A DNA stretch of 61,856 nucleotides from Sphingopyxis terrae subsp. terrae NBRC 15098 (GTDB taxonomy: Bacteria; Pseudomonadota; Alphaproteobacteria; Sphingomonadales; Sphingomonadaceae): assembly GCF_001598815.1 (NCBI RefSeq), contig NZ_BCZQ01000013.1, positions 1 through 61,856 of the forward strand, read 5' to 3'. Of this stretch, positions 17,296 through 25,682 are shown in pieces. Position 1 is the first letter of the stretch. Each line of letters opens with the position of its first letter. The position numbers and the translations under genes are program-made. The notes beneath the pieces were generated by a model. It worked only from the letters and a program-made list of their open reading frames with translations. It did no database searches and was not told the DNA's origin.

Positions 17296-17496
17296 ATGCA
17301 GATCGTGAGAGGATTGGCGGCGATCGTCGGGGTCGCGATGGTGCTTATGGGCGGGCTGTGGATATTGCAGGGGCTCGACATCGTGCGCTGGCCCGCGAGC
17401 AGTTTCATGCTGGGCGACATCGTGTGGACGCGCAACGGCGCAGTCCTGGCGGTGCTGGGCGTCGTGCTGATCTGGCTAGGGCGTAAACGCGCCTGA
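17296..17496 (+). CDS. small two-helix membrane protein
   Basis: A 66-residue protein starting MQIVRGLAAIVGV. The ATG at 17296 is preceded by a strong GGGGAGG ribosome binding site; an in-frame upstream ATG would add 12 residues across it and is less likely. Two hydrophobic helices (about 5-25 and 43-62) flank a short loop, and the protein ends in the positively charged GRKRA. No function is assignable. It follows the acyltransferase at 51 bases on the same strand and may be cotranscribed. Confidence 0.75.
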   Translation: MQIVRGLAAIVGVAMVLMGGLWILQGLDIVRWPASSFMLGDIVWTRNGAVLAVLGVVLIWLGRKRA

Positions 17497-17506
17497 TCAT
17501 CCATCG

Positions 17507-17543
17507 ACTACAATTGTAGTTGATCTGTATTGCAGATGTGATA
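17507..17543. promoter_or_regulatory. BlaI/CopY-type operator palindrome upstream of S41 peptidase
   Basis: ACTACAATTGTAGT (17507-17520) is a perfect 14-base palindrome containing TACA-N2-TGTA, the core recognised by BlaI/MecI/CopY repressors. A second inverted pair CTGTAT...ATACAG follows at about 17525-17546. The site is 94 bases before the S41 peptidase start, in the right place for an operator. No blaI-like gene is present in the window. Confidence 0.55.
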
Positions 17544-17613
17544 CAGCTTCGTCGGACGGCGCGGCGCCGGACGGGGACCGGTCGCGCCGAATATCCTTTC
17601 GATGGAGACCGAT

Positions 17614-18720
17614 ATGATGCCTGGCCGTTTTCCCCTGTCGCTGCTGCTGCTCGCGGCGAGCCCCGCGGCACTTATGCTGCCGACACCCGCCGCGATGGCG
17701 GCCGATGCCGGTGCGGCGGTGCCGTCCGACGTCGTCGCCGAACATTATGCCGCGCAGCTCGAAGCCAATTATGTCTATCCCGATACCGGGAAGCGCTACG
17801 CCGCCGCGCTGCGCGAAGGCATTGCGGCGGGGCGCTATGCGCCGCTGACCGGCGCGGCGCTCGCCGAGGCGCTGGGCGCGACGGTGCAGGGGGTGTCGCC
17901 CGACGGGCATCTGCGCGTGAAGCCGCCCGAGAGCGCGGATGCGGCGCCCGGCGCACCGCCCGCGCCGCGCCCGAAAAAGCCCGCGATCGAACAGCCCGGC
18001 TGGATCGCGCCGGGCATTGCTTTCATCCGCTTCAATGTCTTTCCGAACGACGCGGCGGTCACGCAGGCGGCGGCGCAGTTCATGGCCGATCATGCCGACG
18101 CCAAGGCGATCATCTTCGACATCCGTTCGCACAATGGCGGCGGGATCGACCAGATGGACGTCATCTTTCCCTGGCTGTTCGCGAAGCCGACGCGGCTCGT
18201 CGCGATGGCGACGCGGGCATCGGTCGATGCCGAGGGCGGCTCGCCGATCGACGGCATCCCCTCGATGCGGCCGGTCGCGGGCGACCCCGCCATGGTGACG
18301 CGCGAACATTGGGCGACACCGAACGGCGACCCGCGGCTGGCGCAGGCAAAAGTCTATGTTCTGACGTCGGGCGCGAGCGCGTCGGCGGCCGAACATTTCG
18401 CGTTGGCGATGAAGGCGAGCGGGCGCGGTGTGCTGATCGGCGCGCCGACCGGCGGCGCCAATCATTTCGGGCGCGGTGAAGAACTGGGCGGCGGCTTTAC
18501 CGCCTTCATCCCGGTCGGGCGGACCTATGATCCGGCGACGGGGAAGGATTGGGAAGGCGACGGGGTGCAACCCGACATCGCGGTGCCCGCCGCGGCGGCG
18601 CTGGAGCGGGCGCTGACCGAATTGGGGATTGCGCCGGGCGAGGCAAAACGCCTGTCCGATGCGCACATGCCGAGCTGGCCGATGGAGCGGCGCCGCCGCC
18701 CCGGCGCGTCAGGCGGCTGA
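17614..18720 (+). CDS. S41 family (C-terminal-processing type) serine peptidase
   Basis: A 368-residue exported peptidase. The start MMPGRFPLSLLLL at 17614 has GGAG six bases upstream and begins a signal peptide (cleavage near AMAADAG); another ATG lies 12 bases earlier. The S41 core shows IIFDIRSHNGGGIDQMD, VYVLTSGASASAAEHF with the catalytic serine region, and GAPTGGANHFGRGEEL. I see no clear PDZ domain, so it resembles the tricorn-core/IRBP-like S41 group. The BlaI/CopY-type palindrome upstream suggests repression by such a factor. It overlaps the convergent GNAT gene by 12 bases. Confidence 0.9.
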   Translation: MMPGRFPLSLLLLAASPAALMLPTPAAMAADAGAAVPSDVVAEHYAAQLEANYVYPDTGKRYAAALREGIAAGRYAPLTGAALAEALGATVQGVSPDGHLRVKPPESADAAPGAPPAPRPKKPAIEQPGWIAPGIAFIRFNVFPNDAAVTQAAAQFMADHADAKAIIFDIRSHNGGGIDQMDVIFPWLFAKPTRLVAMATRASVDAEGGSPIDGIPSMRPVAGDPAMVTREHWATPNGDPRLAQAKVYVLTSGASASAAEHFALAMKASGRGVLIGAPTGGANHFGRGEELGGGFTAFIPVGRTYDPATGKDWEGDGVQPDIAVPAAAALERALTELGIAPGEAKRLSDAHMPSWPMERRRRPGASGG

Positions 18721-19203
18721 CGTCGCTGCTTGGGCGAGGGCGGGGAGCGCGTCGCCATCGACGCGCATCACCGTCCATTCGTCCATCATCCGCGCGCCGA
18801 GACTGTGGTAGAAGCCGATGGCGGGGGCGTTCCAGTCGAGCACCGACCATTCGAGCCGCGCGCAGTCGCGCTCCACGCAAAGCTGCGCCAGATGTGCGAG
18901 CAGCGCCTTGCCGAGTCCGGCGCCGCGCGCTTCGGGACGGACGAACAGATCTTCAAGATAGATGCCCGGCTTCCCCTCGAACGTCGAAAAATTGTGAAAG
19001 AAGAGCGCGAAGCCCTGTGGCACGCCATCGACTTCGCCGATCACCACTTCGGCATAGGGGCGTTCGCCGAACAGCTTGGTGCCGAGCGTGGCGTCATCGA
19101 AACGCACTTCGTGGGCAAGCTTTTCATAGTCGGCGAGCGCGCGAATGAGGCCCGCGATCAAAGGCAGGTCGGCGCGGGTGGCGGGGCGTATGGCAAGGGT
19201 CAT
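18709..19203 (-). CDS. GNAT family N-acetyltransferase (diamine-acetyltransferase-like)
   Basis: A 164-residue single-domain acetyltransferase. The acetyl-CoA pyrophosphate loop is RPEARGAGLGKAL, preceded by IYLEDLFVRPE and followed by WSVLDWNAPAIGFYHSLGA. This spacing and the 'LEDLFV' and 'LDWN..AI.FY..LGA' segments resemble spermidine/spermine and thialysine N-acetyltransferases, so a small amine is a reasonable substrate guess. The stop lies inside the 3' end of the S41 peptidase gene. Confidence 0.9.
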   Translation of the reverse strand: MTLAIRPATRADLPLIAGLIRALADYEKLAHEVRFDDATLGTKLFGERPYAEVVIGEVDGVPQGFALFFHNFSTFEGKPGIYLEDLFVRPEARGAGLGKALLAHLAQLCVERDCARLEWSVLDWNAPAIGFYHSLGARMMDEWTVMRVDGDALPALAQAATSAA

Positions 19204-19299
19204 GCCGGCGCTTTGTCGGGCGCCGATGCGGTTGTCAATTTTCGGGGGAGGTCGACATCGGGAAGCGACAGATAGCGGACTTACCTCGCTTATTTCCTA

Positions 19300-19545
19300 T
19301 TATTCGCTGCGCGAGCCATAAACGATAATATCAGGCCCTTGATATCTCGACCTGTAGGCGAAATCGATGAGGTGCTTGTGGTCCCATTCAGGATTCTCGC
19401 AATACTCATCATAGCAAGCGGTAAAAAATTCAGAGATCATCTTCAAATCTTCGACGGACACAACGAGGGTTGCTTCTCTAAGTTCCGATACGCCAGTTTC
19501 TTCCACTGGATTGCTTGCGTTCACATCCGTCCCATAAACTTTCAT
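19300..19545 (-). CDS. small Imm32-like protein, AT-rich orphan
   Basis: An 81-residue acidic protein beginning MKVYGTDVN and containing EATLVVSVEDLKMISEFF followed by WDHKHLIDF. This 'strand, acidic helix, H-x-H-L' arrangement resembles the Imm32 immunity-protein family of polymorphic toxin systems; the assignment is from memory of the family pattern. No toxin gene is adjacent. Its base composition is markedly more AT-rich than the flanking genes, pointing to recent transfer. It could also be an unrelated conserved small protein. Confidence 0.6.
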   Translation of the reverse strand: MKVYGTDVNASNPVEETGVSELREATLVVSVEDLKMISEFFTACYDEYCENPEWDHKHLIDFAYRSRYQGPDIIVYGSRSE

Positions 19546-19698
19546 TGCTCTCTGATCCTATGTGCGGAGGGCCTATCTCGATGTCATAAGCGTTATAGCC
19601 ACACATGCGTTAACGCCCGCTTCCGACCCCAAAGTCGCCGTTCGCGGCCGATCTGGATCGAATGTCGGCTAACGACCGATTGCGGACATCTTCTTCAT

Positions 19699-19774
19699 CG
19701 TCATCCCGGACTTGATCCGGGATCCATTCACTCAGCGTCGGAATAATGGATCCCGGATCCAGTCCGGGATGACG
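19699..19774. repeat. 30-bp inverted repeat with one mismatch
   Basis: The arms 19699-19728 and 19745-19774 match in 29 of 30 positions with a 16-base loop. The outer sequence is CGTCATCCCGGACTTGATCC, a palindrome class found between genes in many alphaproteobacteria. Confidence 0.9.
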
Positions 19775-19801
19775 ACTGAGGTGAGCCCAGCGTGTATATG
19801 T

Positions 19802-19889
19802 GTTCCCCGGTGAAGGCCGGGGCCCATGGCTTTACGGCACCGACCTCAGCGTTCGACGCTCTGGACCCCGGCTTTCGCCGGGGTCCACA
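19802..19889. repeat. imperfect palindromic repeat
   Basis: The left arm CCCCGGTGAAGGCCGGGG and the right arm CCCCGGCTTTCGCCGGGG are related inverted copies around 35 bases of spacer. It lies 25 bases after the preceding palindrome and differs from it in sequence. Confidence 0.75.
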
Positions 19890-20007
19890 AAGCGGCTCAC
19901 CGCAACGCCCGCTCTCCACCCCATTCCGGTCTGTCGTCGATGGCGAAAGGGGAAAGGGCCACCTGTCCCTTCCCACCCCGAAATCGCAGCGCGGCTGTCG
20001 TGGCGGG

Positions 20008-21159
20008 TTACGCCGCCTTGCCGTGCGTCACGTCCATGCTCACCGCGCTGCCGGCGTCGATCGCGGCCGCCTTGGCTTCGACCAGTTTGACGATGTGCGC
20101 GATCATGTCGGCGTCCTCGACATGGTGGTCGGTGACGCCCGAGAGATAGACCATATGCTTGCCGTTGCCGCCGCCGGTGATGCCGATGTCGGTTTCGCGC
20201 GCTTCGCCGGGGCCGTTGACGACGCAGCCCAATACCGAGAGCGACATCGGCGTCTTGATGTGCTGGAGCGCGTCTTCGAGCGCCTGCACCGTGCGGATGA
20301 CGTCGAAGCCCTGACGCGCGCAACTGGGGCAGGAGACGACGCGGACGCCGCGCGTGCGCAGGCCCAGTGATTTCAGGATTTCATAGCCGACGCGCACTTC
20401 CTCTTCGGGTTCGGCCGACAGGCTGACGCGGATCGTGTCGCCGATCCCGGCCCAGAGAAGGTTGCCGATGCCGAGCGCCGATTTGACGGTGCCGCCGATC
20501 AGCCCGCCGGCTTCGGTGATGCCGAGGTGGAGCGGACAATCGACCGCTTCGGCGAGCTGCATATAGGAGGCGACGGCGAGGAAGACGTCGCTCGCCTTCA
20601 CCGCGACCTTATATTCGTGGAAGTCGTGGTCCTGCAGCAGCTTGATATGGTCGAGCGCGCTTTCGACCAGCGCCTCGGGGCAGGGCTCGCCATATTTTTC
20701 GAGCAGATCCTTTTCGAGGCTGCCCGCATTGACGCCGATGCGGATCGCGCAGCCGTTCGCCTTGGCGGCGCGGACGACCTCGCCGACGCGCTCCGACGAG
20801 CCGATGTTGCCGGGATTGATGCGCAGGCAGGCGGCGCCGGCGTCGGCGGCTTCGAGCGCGCGCTTATAGTGGAAATGGATGTCGGCGATGATCGGAATGC
20901 GCGCGGCGCGGACGATCTTGCCGAGCGCCGCGGTGCTGTCGGTATCGGGGCAGGAGACGCGGATCAGGTCGGCGCCCGCATCCTCGCAGCGGCGGATCTG
21001 GTCGATGGTCGCGACGGGATCACTCGTCGGCGTGTTGGTCATCGTCTGCACGGTGATCGGCGCGCCGCCGCCGACGGGGACGTTGCCGACCATGATCTGA
21101 CGGCAGTCGCGCCGCGCAATGTCGCGCCAGGGGCGCAGGCCGGGATTGTGATCGCTCAT
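20008..21159 (-). CDS. ispG: 4-hydroxy-3-methylbut-2-en-1-yl diphosphate synthase
   Basis: A 383-residue iron-sulfur enzyme of the MEP isoprenoid pathway, converting methylerythritol cyclodiphosphate to HMBPP with reduced flavodoxin or ferredoxin. The start segment [20 protein letters not shown] is diagnostic. The [4Fe-4S] cysteines lie in [13 protein letters not shown] and [26 protein letters not shown] and LRINPGNIG mark the TIM barrel. The gene is divergent from the first TorF porin, with 280 bases between starts, and has no cotranscribed neighbour here. Confidence 0.97.
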   Translation of the reverse strand: MSDHNPGLRPWRDIARRDCRQIMVGNVPVGGGAPITVQTMTNTPTSDPVATIDQIRRCEDAGADLIRVSCPDTDSTAALGKIVRAARIPIIADIHFHYKRALEAADAGAACLRINPGNIGSSERVGEVVRAAKANGCAIRIGVNAGSLEKDLLEKYGEPCPEALVESALDHIKLLQDHDFHEYKVAVKASDVFLAVASYMQLAEAVDCPLHLGITEAGGLIGGTVKSALGIGNLLWAGIGDTIRVSLSAEPEEEVRVGYEILKSLGLRTRGVRVVSCPSCARQGFDVIRTVQALEDALQHIKTPMSLSVLGCVVNGPGEARETDIGITGGGNGKHMVYLSGVTDHHVEDADMIAHIVKLVEAKAAAIDAGSAVSMDVTHGKAA

Positions 21160-21439
21160 GAAACGGGTCCGGTGAGGAGAGGCTGGGATGCGCCTCCTTT
21201 AGCCGCGCGCGCGCGGCTTGGCAAAGCCTGTGGGCCGCGGTCGCGCTTGTGGCGGGAAAGACACAGTGTGGCGGCGAATGTAACATTTGTGCAGTTTTCA
21301 ATTGTGCGCTGCCGCATGTTGCGCAATTTTCCGCGCGTTCCTGACCACGCGCCGGCCACAAGAGCATCGGGAGAGGATCGGGCGGGAACCGCAGGATGGA
21401 CGGTTTCGGTTCAATATCGATGAGAGGGGGGCTCACCCA

Positions 21440-22201
21440 ATGAAGTTTCTTACCAAGGCATGCTTCGGCATGCTGCTCGCGACATCGGCGATGGCGATGG
21501 CGACGCCGGCCATGGCGCAGGACGCGACCGACGCGCCCAGCGGTCCGATCACCGTGTCGGGCGGGGTCGACCTGGTGTCCGACTATCGTTTCCGCGGCAT
21601 TTCGCTGTCGAACGAAAAGGTCGAGGTGCAGCCGACGATCACGCTGAGCCACGAAAGCGGTCTCTATGCCGGCGTCTGGGGATCGGGCCTGCCGAAGACC
21701 GACGAATTTGGCAAGGTCGAGGTCGATCTTTATGCCGGCTGGTCGGGCGAAGTCGCCCCCGGCACCTCGGTCGACATCGGCGCGACCTATTATTGGTATC
21801 CCGATGGCAAGGATGCCTTCGGCCCGGTCGACTATGTCGAGATCATCGGCAAGCTGTCGCACGACATCGGACCCGTGTCGGCGACGGCCACCGTCGCCTA
21901 TGCGCCGAGCCAGAAGTCGCTCGGCAGCGATGACAATATCTATCTGAACATGGGCCTGTCGTCGGGGATTCCGAATACGCCGGTGACGGTCGATGCGTCG
22001 CTCGGGTACACGAGCGGTTCGCTGAGCGCGGGAGCGCCCGGCGGCGATTATCTCGACTGGACGGTCGGCGCCACGCTGACCGCGGGCATCTTCAATCTGG
22101 GCGTCCACTATGTCGATACCGACATCAAGAAGACCGGGATCAAGGCAGTCGACACGCTGTATGACCCGACCGTCGTCTTCAAGGTCGGCGTCGCCTTCTG
22201 A
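21440..22201 (+). CDS. TorF family putative outer-membrane porin, copy 1
   Basis: A 253-residue exported beta-barrel protein. The start MKFLTKACFGMLLATS begins a signal peptide cleaved near AMAQDAT; upstream in-frame codons lie before this and add no recognisable signal. The mature N-terminus ITVSGGVDLVSDYRFRGISLS is the TorF/Gcw_chp signature, and alternating aromatic strands run to the C-terminal phenylalanine (VVFKVGVAF), the outer-membrane assembly signal. It is a tandem paralogue of the next gene. The transported solute is unknown. Confidence 0.9.
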   Translation: MKFLTKACFGMLLATSAMAMATPAMAQDATDAPSGPITVSGGVDLVSDYRFRGISLSNEKVEVQPTITLSHESGLYAGVWGSGLPKTDEFGKVEVDLYAGWSGEVAPGTSVDIGATYYWYPDGKDAFGPVDYVEIIGKLSHDIGPVSATATVAYAPSQKSLGSDDNIYLNMGLSSGIPNTPVTVDASLGYTSGSLSAGAPGGDYLDWTVGATLTAGIFNLGVHYVDTDIKKTGIKAVDTLYDPTVVFKVGVAF

Positions 22202-22233
22202 CAGCGCGGCCCGATCGGGCCGACGGTAAAGCA

Positions 22234-22263
22234 CGGGCGCCGACCGCGGGTTGGCGCCCGTTT
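22234..22263 (+). terminator. hairpin after TorF copy 1
   Basis: An 8-base-pair stem CGGGCGCC (22234-22241) / GGCGCCCG (22253-22260) is followed by TTTG, 33 bases after the stop codon. The T-run is short, so termination may be partial. Confidence 0.55.
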
Positions 22264-22313
22264 GCGTAATATTGTTTCCGTTGAAACCGGATATGCGCAA
22301 CGACCTGTTGCAT

Positions 22314-22358
22314 AAAAGCCGCAATCCGCGCCTTATCGTGCCGGATGCGGCTTTTTTG
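22314..22358 (+). terminator. intrinsic terminator between the two porin genes
   Basis: AAAAGCCGCAATCCG pairs with CCGGATGCGGCTTTTTT across a 13-base loop, ending in a run of six T. It is the stronger of two stacked hairpins between the tandem porin genes, so the second gene probably has its own promoter in 22359-22478. Confidence 0.75.
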
Positions 22359-22478
22359 TTTGTGCGCCGCAGCAAATTGTCGGAGAGAGGCGCCACGTAC
22401 GGCCGACCGGAGCAAAGACTTCGGCTGTCTTGCGGCAGGCAGGGACGATCCATTTTACCTTGTTAAGGGGATCAACCC

Positions 22479-23243
22479 ATGAAGACTCTCTCCCGCGCGT
22501 GCCTGGGCCTTGCCCTTGCGGCTTCCGCGCTTCCCGCCACCGCTTTCGCCCAGGACGAAGCGCCCTCCGATCCGATCACCATTTCGGGCAGCGTGACGCT
22601 GGTATCCGACTATCGCTTCCGCGGCTTCACCCAGAGCAGCGAAGACCCGGCGATCCAGGGCGGCATCACCGTGACTCACGAAAGCGGCTTTTACGCCGGC
22701 ACCTGGGCGTCGAGCGTCAGCTTTGCCGGTAACACCGAGGTCGACCTGTTCGCGGGTTACAGCAAGGATGTCGGCGGCGTGACGGTCGACGGCGGCCTGC
22801 TTTACTATCTCTATCCGCAGCATGGCGGGTCGGGCGCCGACTTTTTCGAACCCTATCTGAACCTGTCGACCGATGTCGGGCCGGTGAATGCGAAGGTCGG
22901 CGTCAACTATGCGTGGAAGCAGTCCGCGCTCGGCAATCTGCAGGACCCGAGCCGCGCGCCCGGTGCCAAATCGTCGGCCTTCTATCTGCACGGCGAACTC
23001 GCCGCCGACATTCCGGGCACGCCCCTGGCGCTGAACGCGCATGCTGGCCATGCGTGGAGCGACGCCTTCCCCGGCGGTTTCGACGGCAAGGTGTTCGACT
23101 GGTCGGTCGGTGCCACGGCTTCGTACAAGATGCTGACCTTCGGCGTCAGCTATGTGAACACCGACGAGCCCAAGGCCGGCGGGTACAAGGAAGCGATCGG
23201 CGCCGACGGCGCGGTGGTCTTTTCGCTCGGCGCGTCTTTCTGA
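22479..23243 (+). CDS. TorF family putative outer-membrane porin, copy 2
   Basis: A 254-residue paralogue of the upstream gene with the same plan: signal peptide MKTLSRACLGLALAASALP cleaved near AFAQDE, mature start ITISGSVTLVSDYRFRGFTQS, and a C-terminal phenylalanine (VVFSLGASF). The paralogues share the N-terminal signature but differ in the barrel strands and loops, so they probably have different ligands or expression conditions. A strong terminator follows at 23253. Confidence 0.9.
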   Translation: MKTLSRACLGLALAASALPATAFAQDEAPSDPITISGSVTLVSDYRFRGFTQSSEDPAIQGGITVTHESGFYAGTWASSVSFAGNTEVDLFAGYSKDVGGVTVDGGLLYYLYPQHGGSGADFFEPYLNLSTDVGPVNAKVGVNYAWKQSALGNLQDPSRAPGAKSSAFYLHGELAADIPGTPLALNAHAGHAWSDAFPGGFDGKVFDWSVGATASYKMLTFGVSYVNTDEPKAGGYKEAIGADGAVVFSLGASF

Positions 23244-23252
23244 CGCCGGGCA

Positions 23253-23290
23253 GGGGCGGCCTTCGGGGGGAGGCCGCCCCCTCCTTCTTC
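23253..23290 (+). terminator. intrinsic terminator after TorF copy 2
   Basis: A perfect 10-base stem GGGGCGGCCT (23253-23262) / AGGCCGCCCC (23271-23280), followed by CTCCTTCTTC. It is only 9 bases after the stop codon and lies before the convergent FMN oxidase gene. Confidence 0.7.
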
Positions 23291-23292
23291 AG

Positions 23293-24447
23293 CTATTCGG
23301 AATGCCAGCGCAGATTGCCGCGCCCAAGGTCGGCGAGACTTTTCGCGCCCATCAGTTTCATGCCGCGCTCCATTTCGGCGCGGAGCAGCGCGACCGCGCG
23401 CGCCACCCCCGCTTCGCCCGCCGCGGCGAGTGCATAGAGATAGAGCCGGCCGCCCGAGCAGGCTTTCGCCCCGACCGACAGCGCCTTGAGCACATGCGTC
23501 CCGCGGGTGATGCCGCCGTCGCAGATGACCTCCACCCGGTCGCCGACCGCATCGACGATCGCCGCCAGCGCGTCGAAGGGCGCGATGCTGCCGTCGAGCT
23601 GGCGCCCGCCATGGTTCGACACCATGATCGCGGTGGCGCCGATGTCGGCGGCGCGCCGCGCATCCTCGACCGCGACGATGCCCTTCAGGCAGAAGGGGCC
23701 GTCCCACGCCTTGCGGATTGCCTCGGCGCGTTTCCAGTCGAGGCTCTGGTCGAGCATGGTGGTGAAATATTCGGCGACCGATTTCGGCACGCTCGACCCT
23801 TCGGACACGTGGGTCGCAAGGTTGGGCAGGCTGAATTTTTCGCGCAAGACATAGTTGAGGCCCCAGCCGGGCTTGATCGCATAGCTCAGCATGTTCGACG
23901 CGGTGAAGCGCGGCGGCGAGGTAAAGCCCGAGCGCAGGCAGCGTTCGCGGTTGCCGCCGACGATCGTGTCGACGGTGAGCGCAACGGCGTCGAATTTTGC
24001 CGCGCGCGCGGCCTCGAGCATCGCATGGTTGAGCCCCTCATCCTTATGGACATAGAGCTGGAACAGCTTGGGGCCGTCGGTCAGCGCGCCCGCTTCGGCG
24101 AGGCCGATCGTCGCGAGGCTCGATATGCCGGCGACGGTCCCCGCATCGGCGGCAGCGCGCAGCACCGCCCGCTCGCCCTGCCAGTGGAACAGGCGCTGGA
24201 GCGCGGTGGGTGACAGGAAGAGCGGCATCGCGATCTCGCGGCCGAAGAGCGTCGTTTTCATGTCGATCGATTCGACGCCGGCCAGCACGCGCGGGATGAG
24301 GTCGCACCGGTCGAAGGCGGCGCGGTTGCGGCGACGCGTCACCTCGTCATCCGCGGCGCCGTCGATATAGTCGAACACCGGCCAGGGCAGCCGCCGCTTC
24401 GCCAGCGCGCGGAAGTCGTCGATATTGTGGCAGTCGGTCAGCTTCAT
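23293..24447 (-). CDS. FMN-dependent alpha-hydroxy-acid dehydrogenase/oxidase (LldD family)
   Basis: A 384-residue flavoenzyme that oxidises 2-hydroxy acids such as lactate to 2-oxo acids. The catalytic histidine and substrate arginine lie in MVSNHGGRQLDGS, the FMN-binding lysine in GPFCLKGIVAVEDA, and the phosphate-binding segment in VICDGGITRGTHVLKAL. The first 40 residues (RALAKRRLPWPVFDYIDGAADDE) are typical of the family. Its ATG overlaps the stop of the upstream FAD oxidoreductase gene (ATGA). It is last of a four-gene unit, and whether lactate is the real substrate is open. Confidence 0.92.
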   Translation of the reverse strand: MKLTDCHNIDDFRALAKRRLPWPVFDYIDGAADDEVTRRRNRAAFDRCDLIPRVLAGVESIDMKTTLFGREIAMPLFLSPTALQRLFHWQGERAVLRAAADAGTVAGISSLATIGLAEAGALTDGPKLFQLYVHKDEGLNHAMLEAARAAKFDAVALTVDTIVGGNRERCLRSGFTSPPRFTASNMLSYAIKPGWGLNYVLREKFSLPNLATHVSEGSSVPKSVAEYFTTMLDQSLDWKRAEAIRKAWDGPFCLKGIVAVEDARRAADIGATAIMVSNHGGRQLDGSIAPFDALAAIVDAVGDRVEVICDGGITRGTHVLKALSVGAKACSGGRLYLYALAAAGEAGVARAVALLRAEMERGMKLMGAKSLADLGRGNLRWHSE

Positions 24448-25682
24448 GTCGTGGTCGCTCCAGTCAGGCGGGCGAGCGCCCAGCGCGGTTCGATCGCGCG
24501 CGCGGGGTCGGCGATGTGCGCCGCGATACGCGCGCCGATGACCGGGGCGAGCGCGAAGGCACGCCCAGTCGCGCCGCCGGCGAGCCAGGCGCGTGCGTGG
24601 CCGGGCACGCGGTCGAGCAGCAATTCGCCGCTGATCGTGCGGCAGTCGTGCGCGGCGGCGCTCGCGACGACCGGAGCCTCAGCCAGATGCGGGACGCGGC
24701 CCGCGAGCCACTGGCGCACCGCGGCCAGCGCGGCATCGTCGGCGCGGCGGTCGAAGCTGTCGGGATCGACCGTTGCATCGGGGGCGTTTTTCCACACGCG
24801 CACCCCGCGCCCCTCGATGTCGGGGAGCAGGGTGAAGCCGTAAGCGCGGTCGACTAGCGCGGGCATCGCGGGCGGGCGATACTGGACATCGCCCTGACCG
24901 GGGCCGACGTGAAAAAGCTGGTAGCGCACCGCCGACAGCCGTGCGGGCGTCAATATCTGTGGAAAAAGCTCGGTCAGCCACGCGCCGGTCGCATAGACGA
25001 TGCTGCGGGCGGTGCCGCCGTCGGGCAGGATATAGAGGTCGCGCTTCTTGTCGAACAGCGGCGCGGGCATGACGACGTTTTCGGCATCGACCTGCGCGTC
25101 GAGGATGGTTTCGAGAATGGCGCGGCGGCCGGCGAGAAGCGCGGCCTTATCGGCGACGAGAGCCGCTTCCTCGTCGCGCCAGCCGATCGCGCCGAAGCGG
25201 CTGCGCAGCTTGTGCCCGGTCGTGCGGTCGGTGCCCGGCGGCTCTTCGGCGCCGTCGGTCGGCAGCAGCGTCGTCACCGCGGCGCACGGCGTCACGATCG
25301 GCAGGCTGGCGCTGTCGGACAGGCGCTGCCACAGCGGCAGGCTGTCGTGCGCGAGATCGGCGTAGAGCGCGTCGCCCGCCTGCGCGGGATCGCACAGCAT
25401 GGTCGGGAGGTTCGAAGCGGCGCGGCCGTTCCCGGCGCCATAGGCATCGAACAGCCGGACATCGAGGCCCTGACGGACGAGATGCCACGCGGTCCATGCC
25501 CCGACCGCGCCCGCGCCGACGATCGCGACATCGACATGCTTGTCGGGCGATTTGACGCCCTTGCGCTGTTTCGACGCGCGCGGCTGCGGCGGATCCCTGC
25601 GCTTCGGTTCTTTCGCCGCCGCGCCGAGCGCCAGCGCGGCGGGCGCCGCGGCGAGCGCGCCGAGCAGACGCCGCCGGTCCAT
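24444..25682 (-). CDS. FAD-dependent oxidoreductase, DAO family, probably exported by Tat
   Basis: A 412-residue DAO-type flavoenzyme. The start MDRRRLLGALAAAPAALALG (25682) gives a twin-arginine-like N-terminus, suggesting folded export; the open frame continues upstream but only antiparallel to no signal. The FAD Rossmann motif is VAIVGAGAVGAWTAWHL at about residue 50. The middle and C-terminal parts (YGFTLLPDIEGRGVRVW, ASAAAHDCRTISGELLLD) match amine/amino-acid oxidase-like proteins. Its ATG shares a base with the TGA of the amidohydrolase gene, and its end overlaps the next gene by four bases. Substrate unknown. Confidence 0.88.
   Translation of the reverse strand: MDRRRLLGALAAAPAALALGAAAKEPKRRDPPQPRASKQRKGVKSPDKHVDVAIVGAGAVGAWTAWHLVRQGLDVRLFDAYGAGNGRAASNLPTMLCDPAQAGDALYADLAHDSLPLWQRLSDSASLPIVTPCAAVTTLLPTDGAEEPPGTDRTTGHKLRSRFGAIGWRDEEAALVADKAALLAGRRAILETILDAQVDAENVVMPAPLFDKKRDLYILPDGGTARSIVYATGAWLTELFPQILTPARLSAVRYQLFHVGPGQGDVQYRPPAMPALVDRAYGFTLLPDIEGRGVRVWKNAPDATVDPDSFDRRADDAALAAVRQWLAGRVPHLAEAPVVASAAAHDCRTISGELLLDRVPGHARAWLAGGATGRAFALAPVIGARIAAHIADPARAIEPRWALARLTGATTT

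Larger units (their letters stand above)
19546..20007. other. repeat-rich intergenic region
   Basis: About 460 bases with no supported gene. Two palindromic repeats of different types occupy 19699-19774 and 19802-19889; the rest (19546-19690, 19890-20007) shows nothing I can name. The region looks like a landing site for small mobile repeats beside the AT-rich Imm32-like gene. Confidence 0.6.

Noticed and set aside
19699..19889. Possible CRISPR-like array (two adjacent repeats)
   Set aside because: The two palindromes differ in sequence and there is no repeat-spacer periodicity or cas gene.
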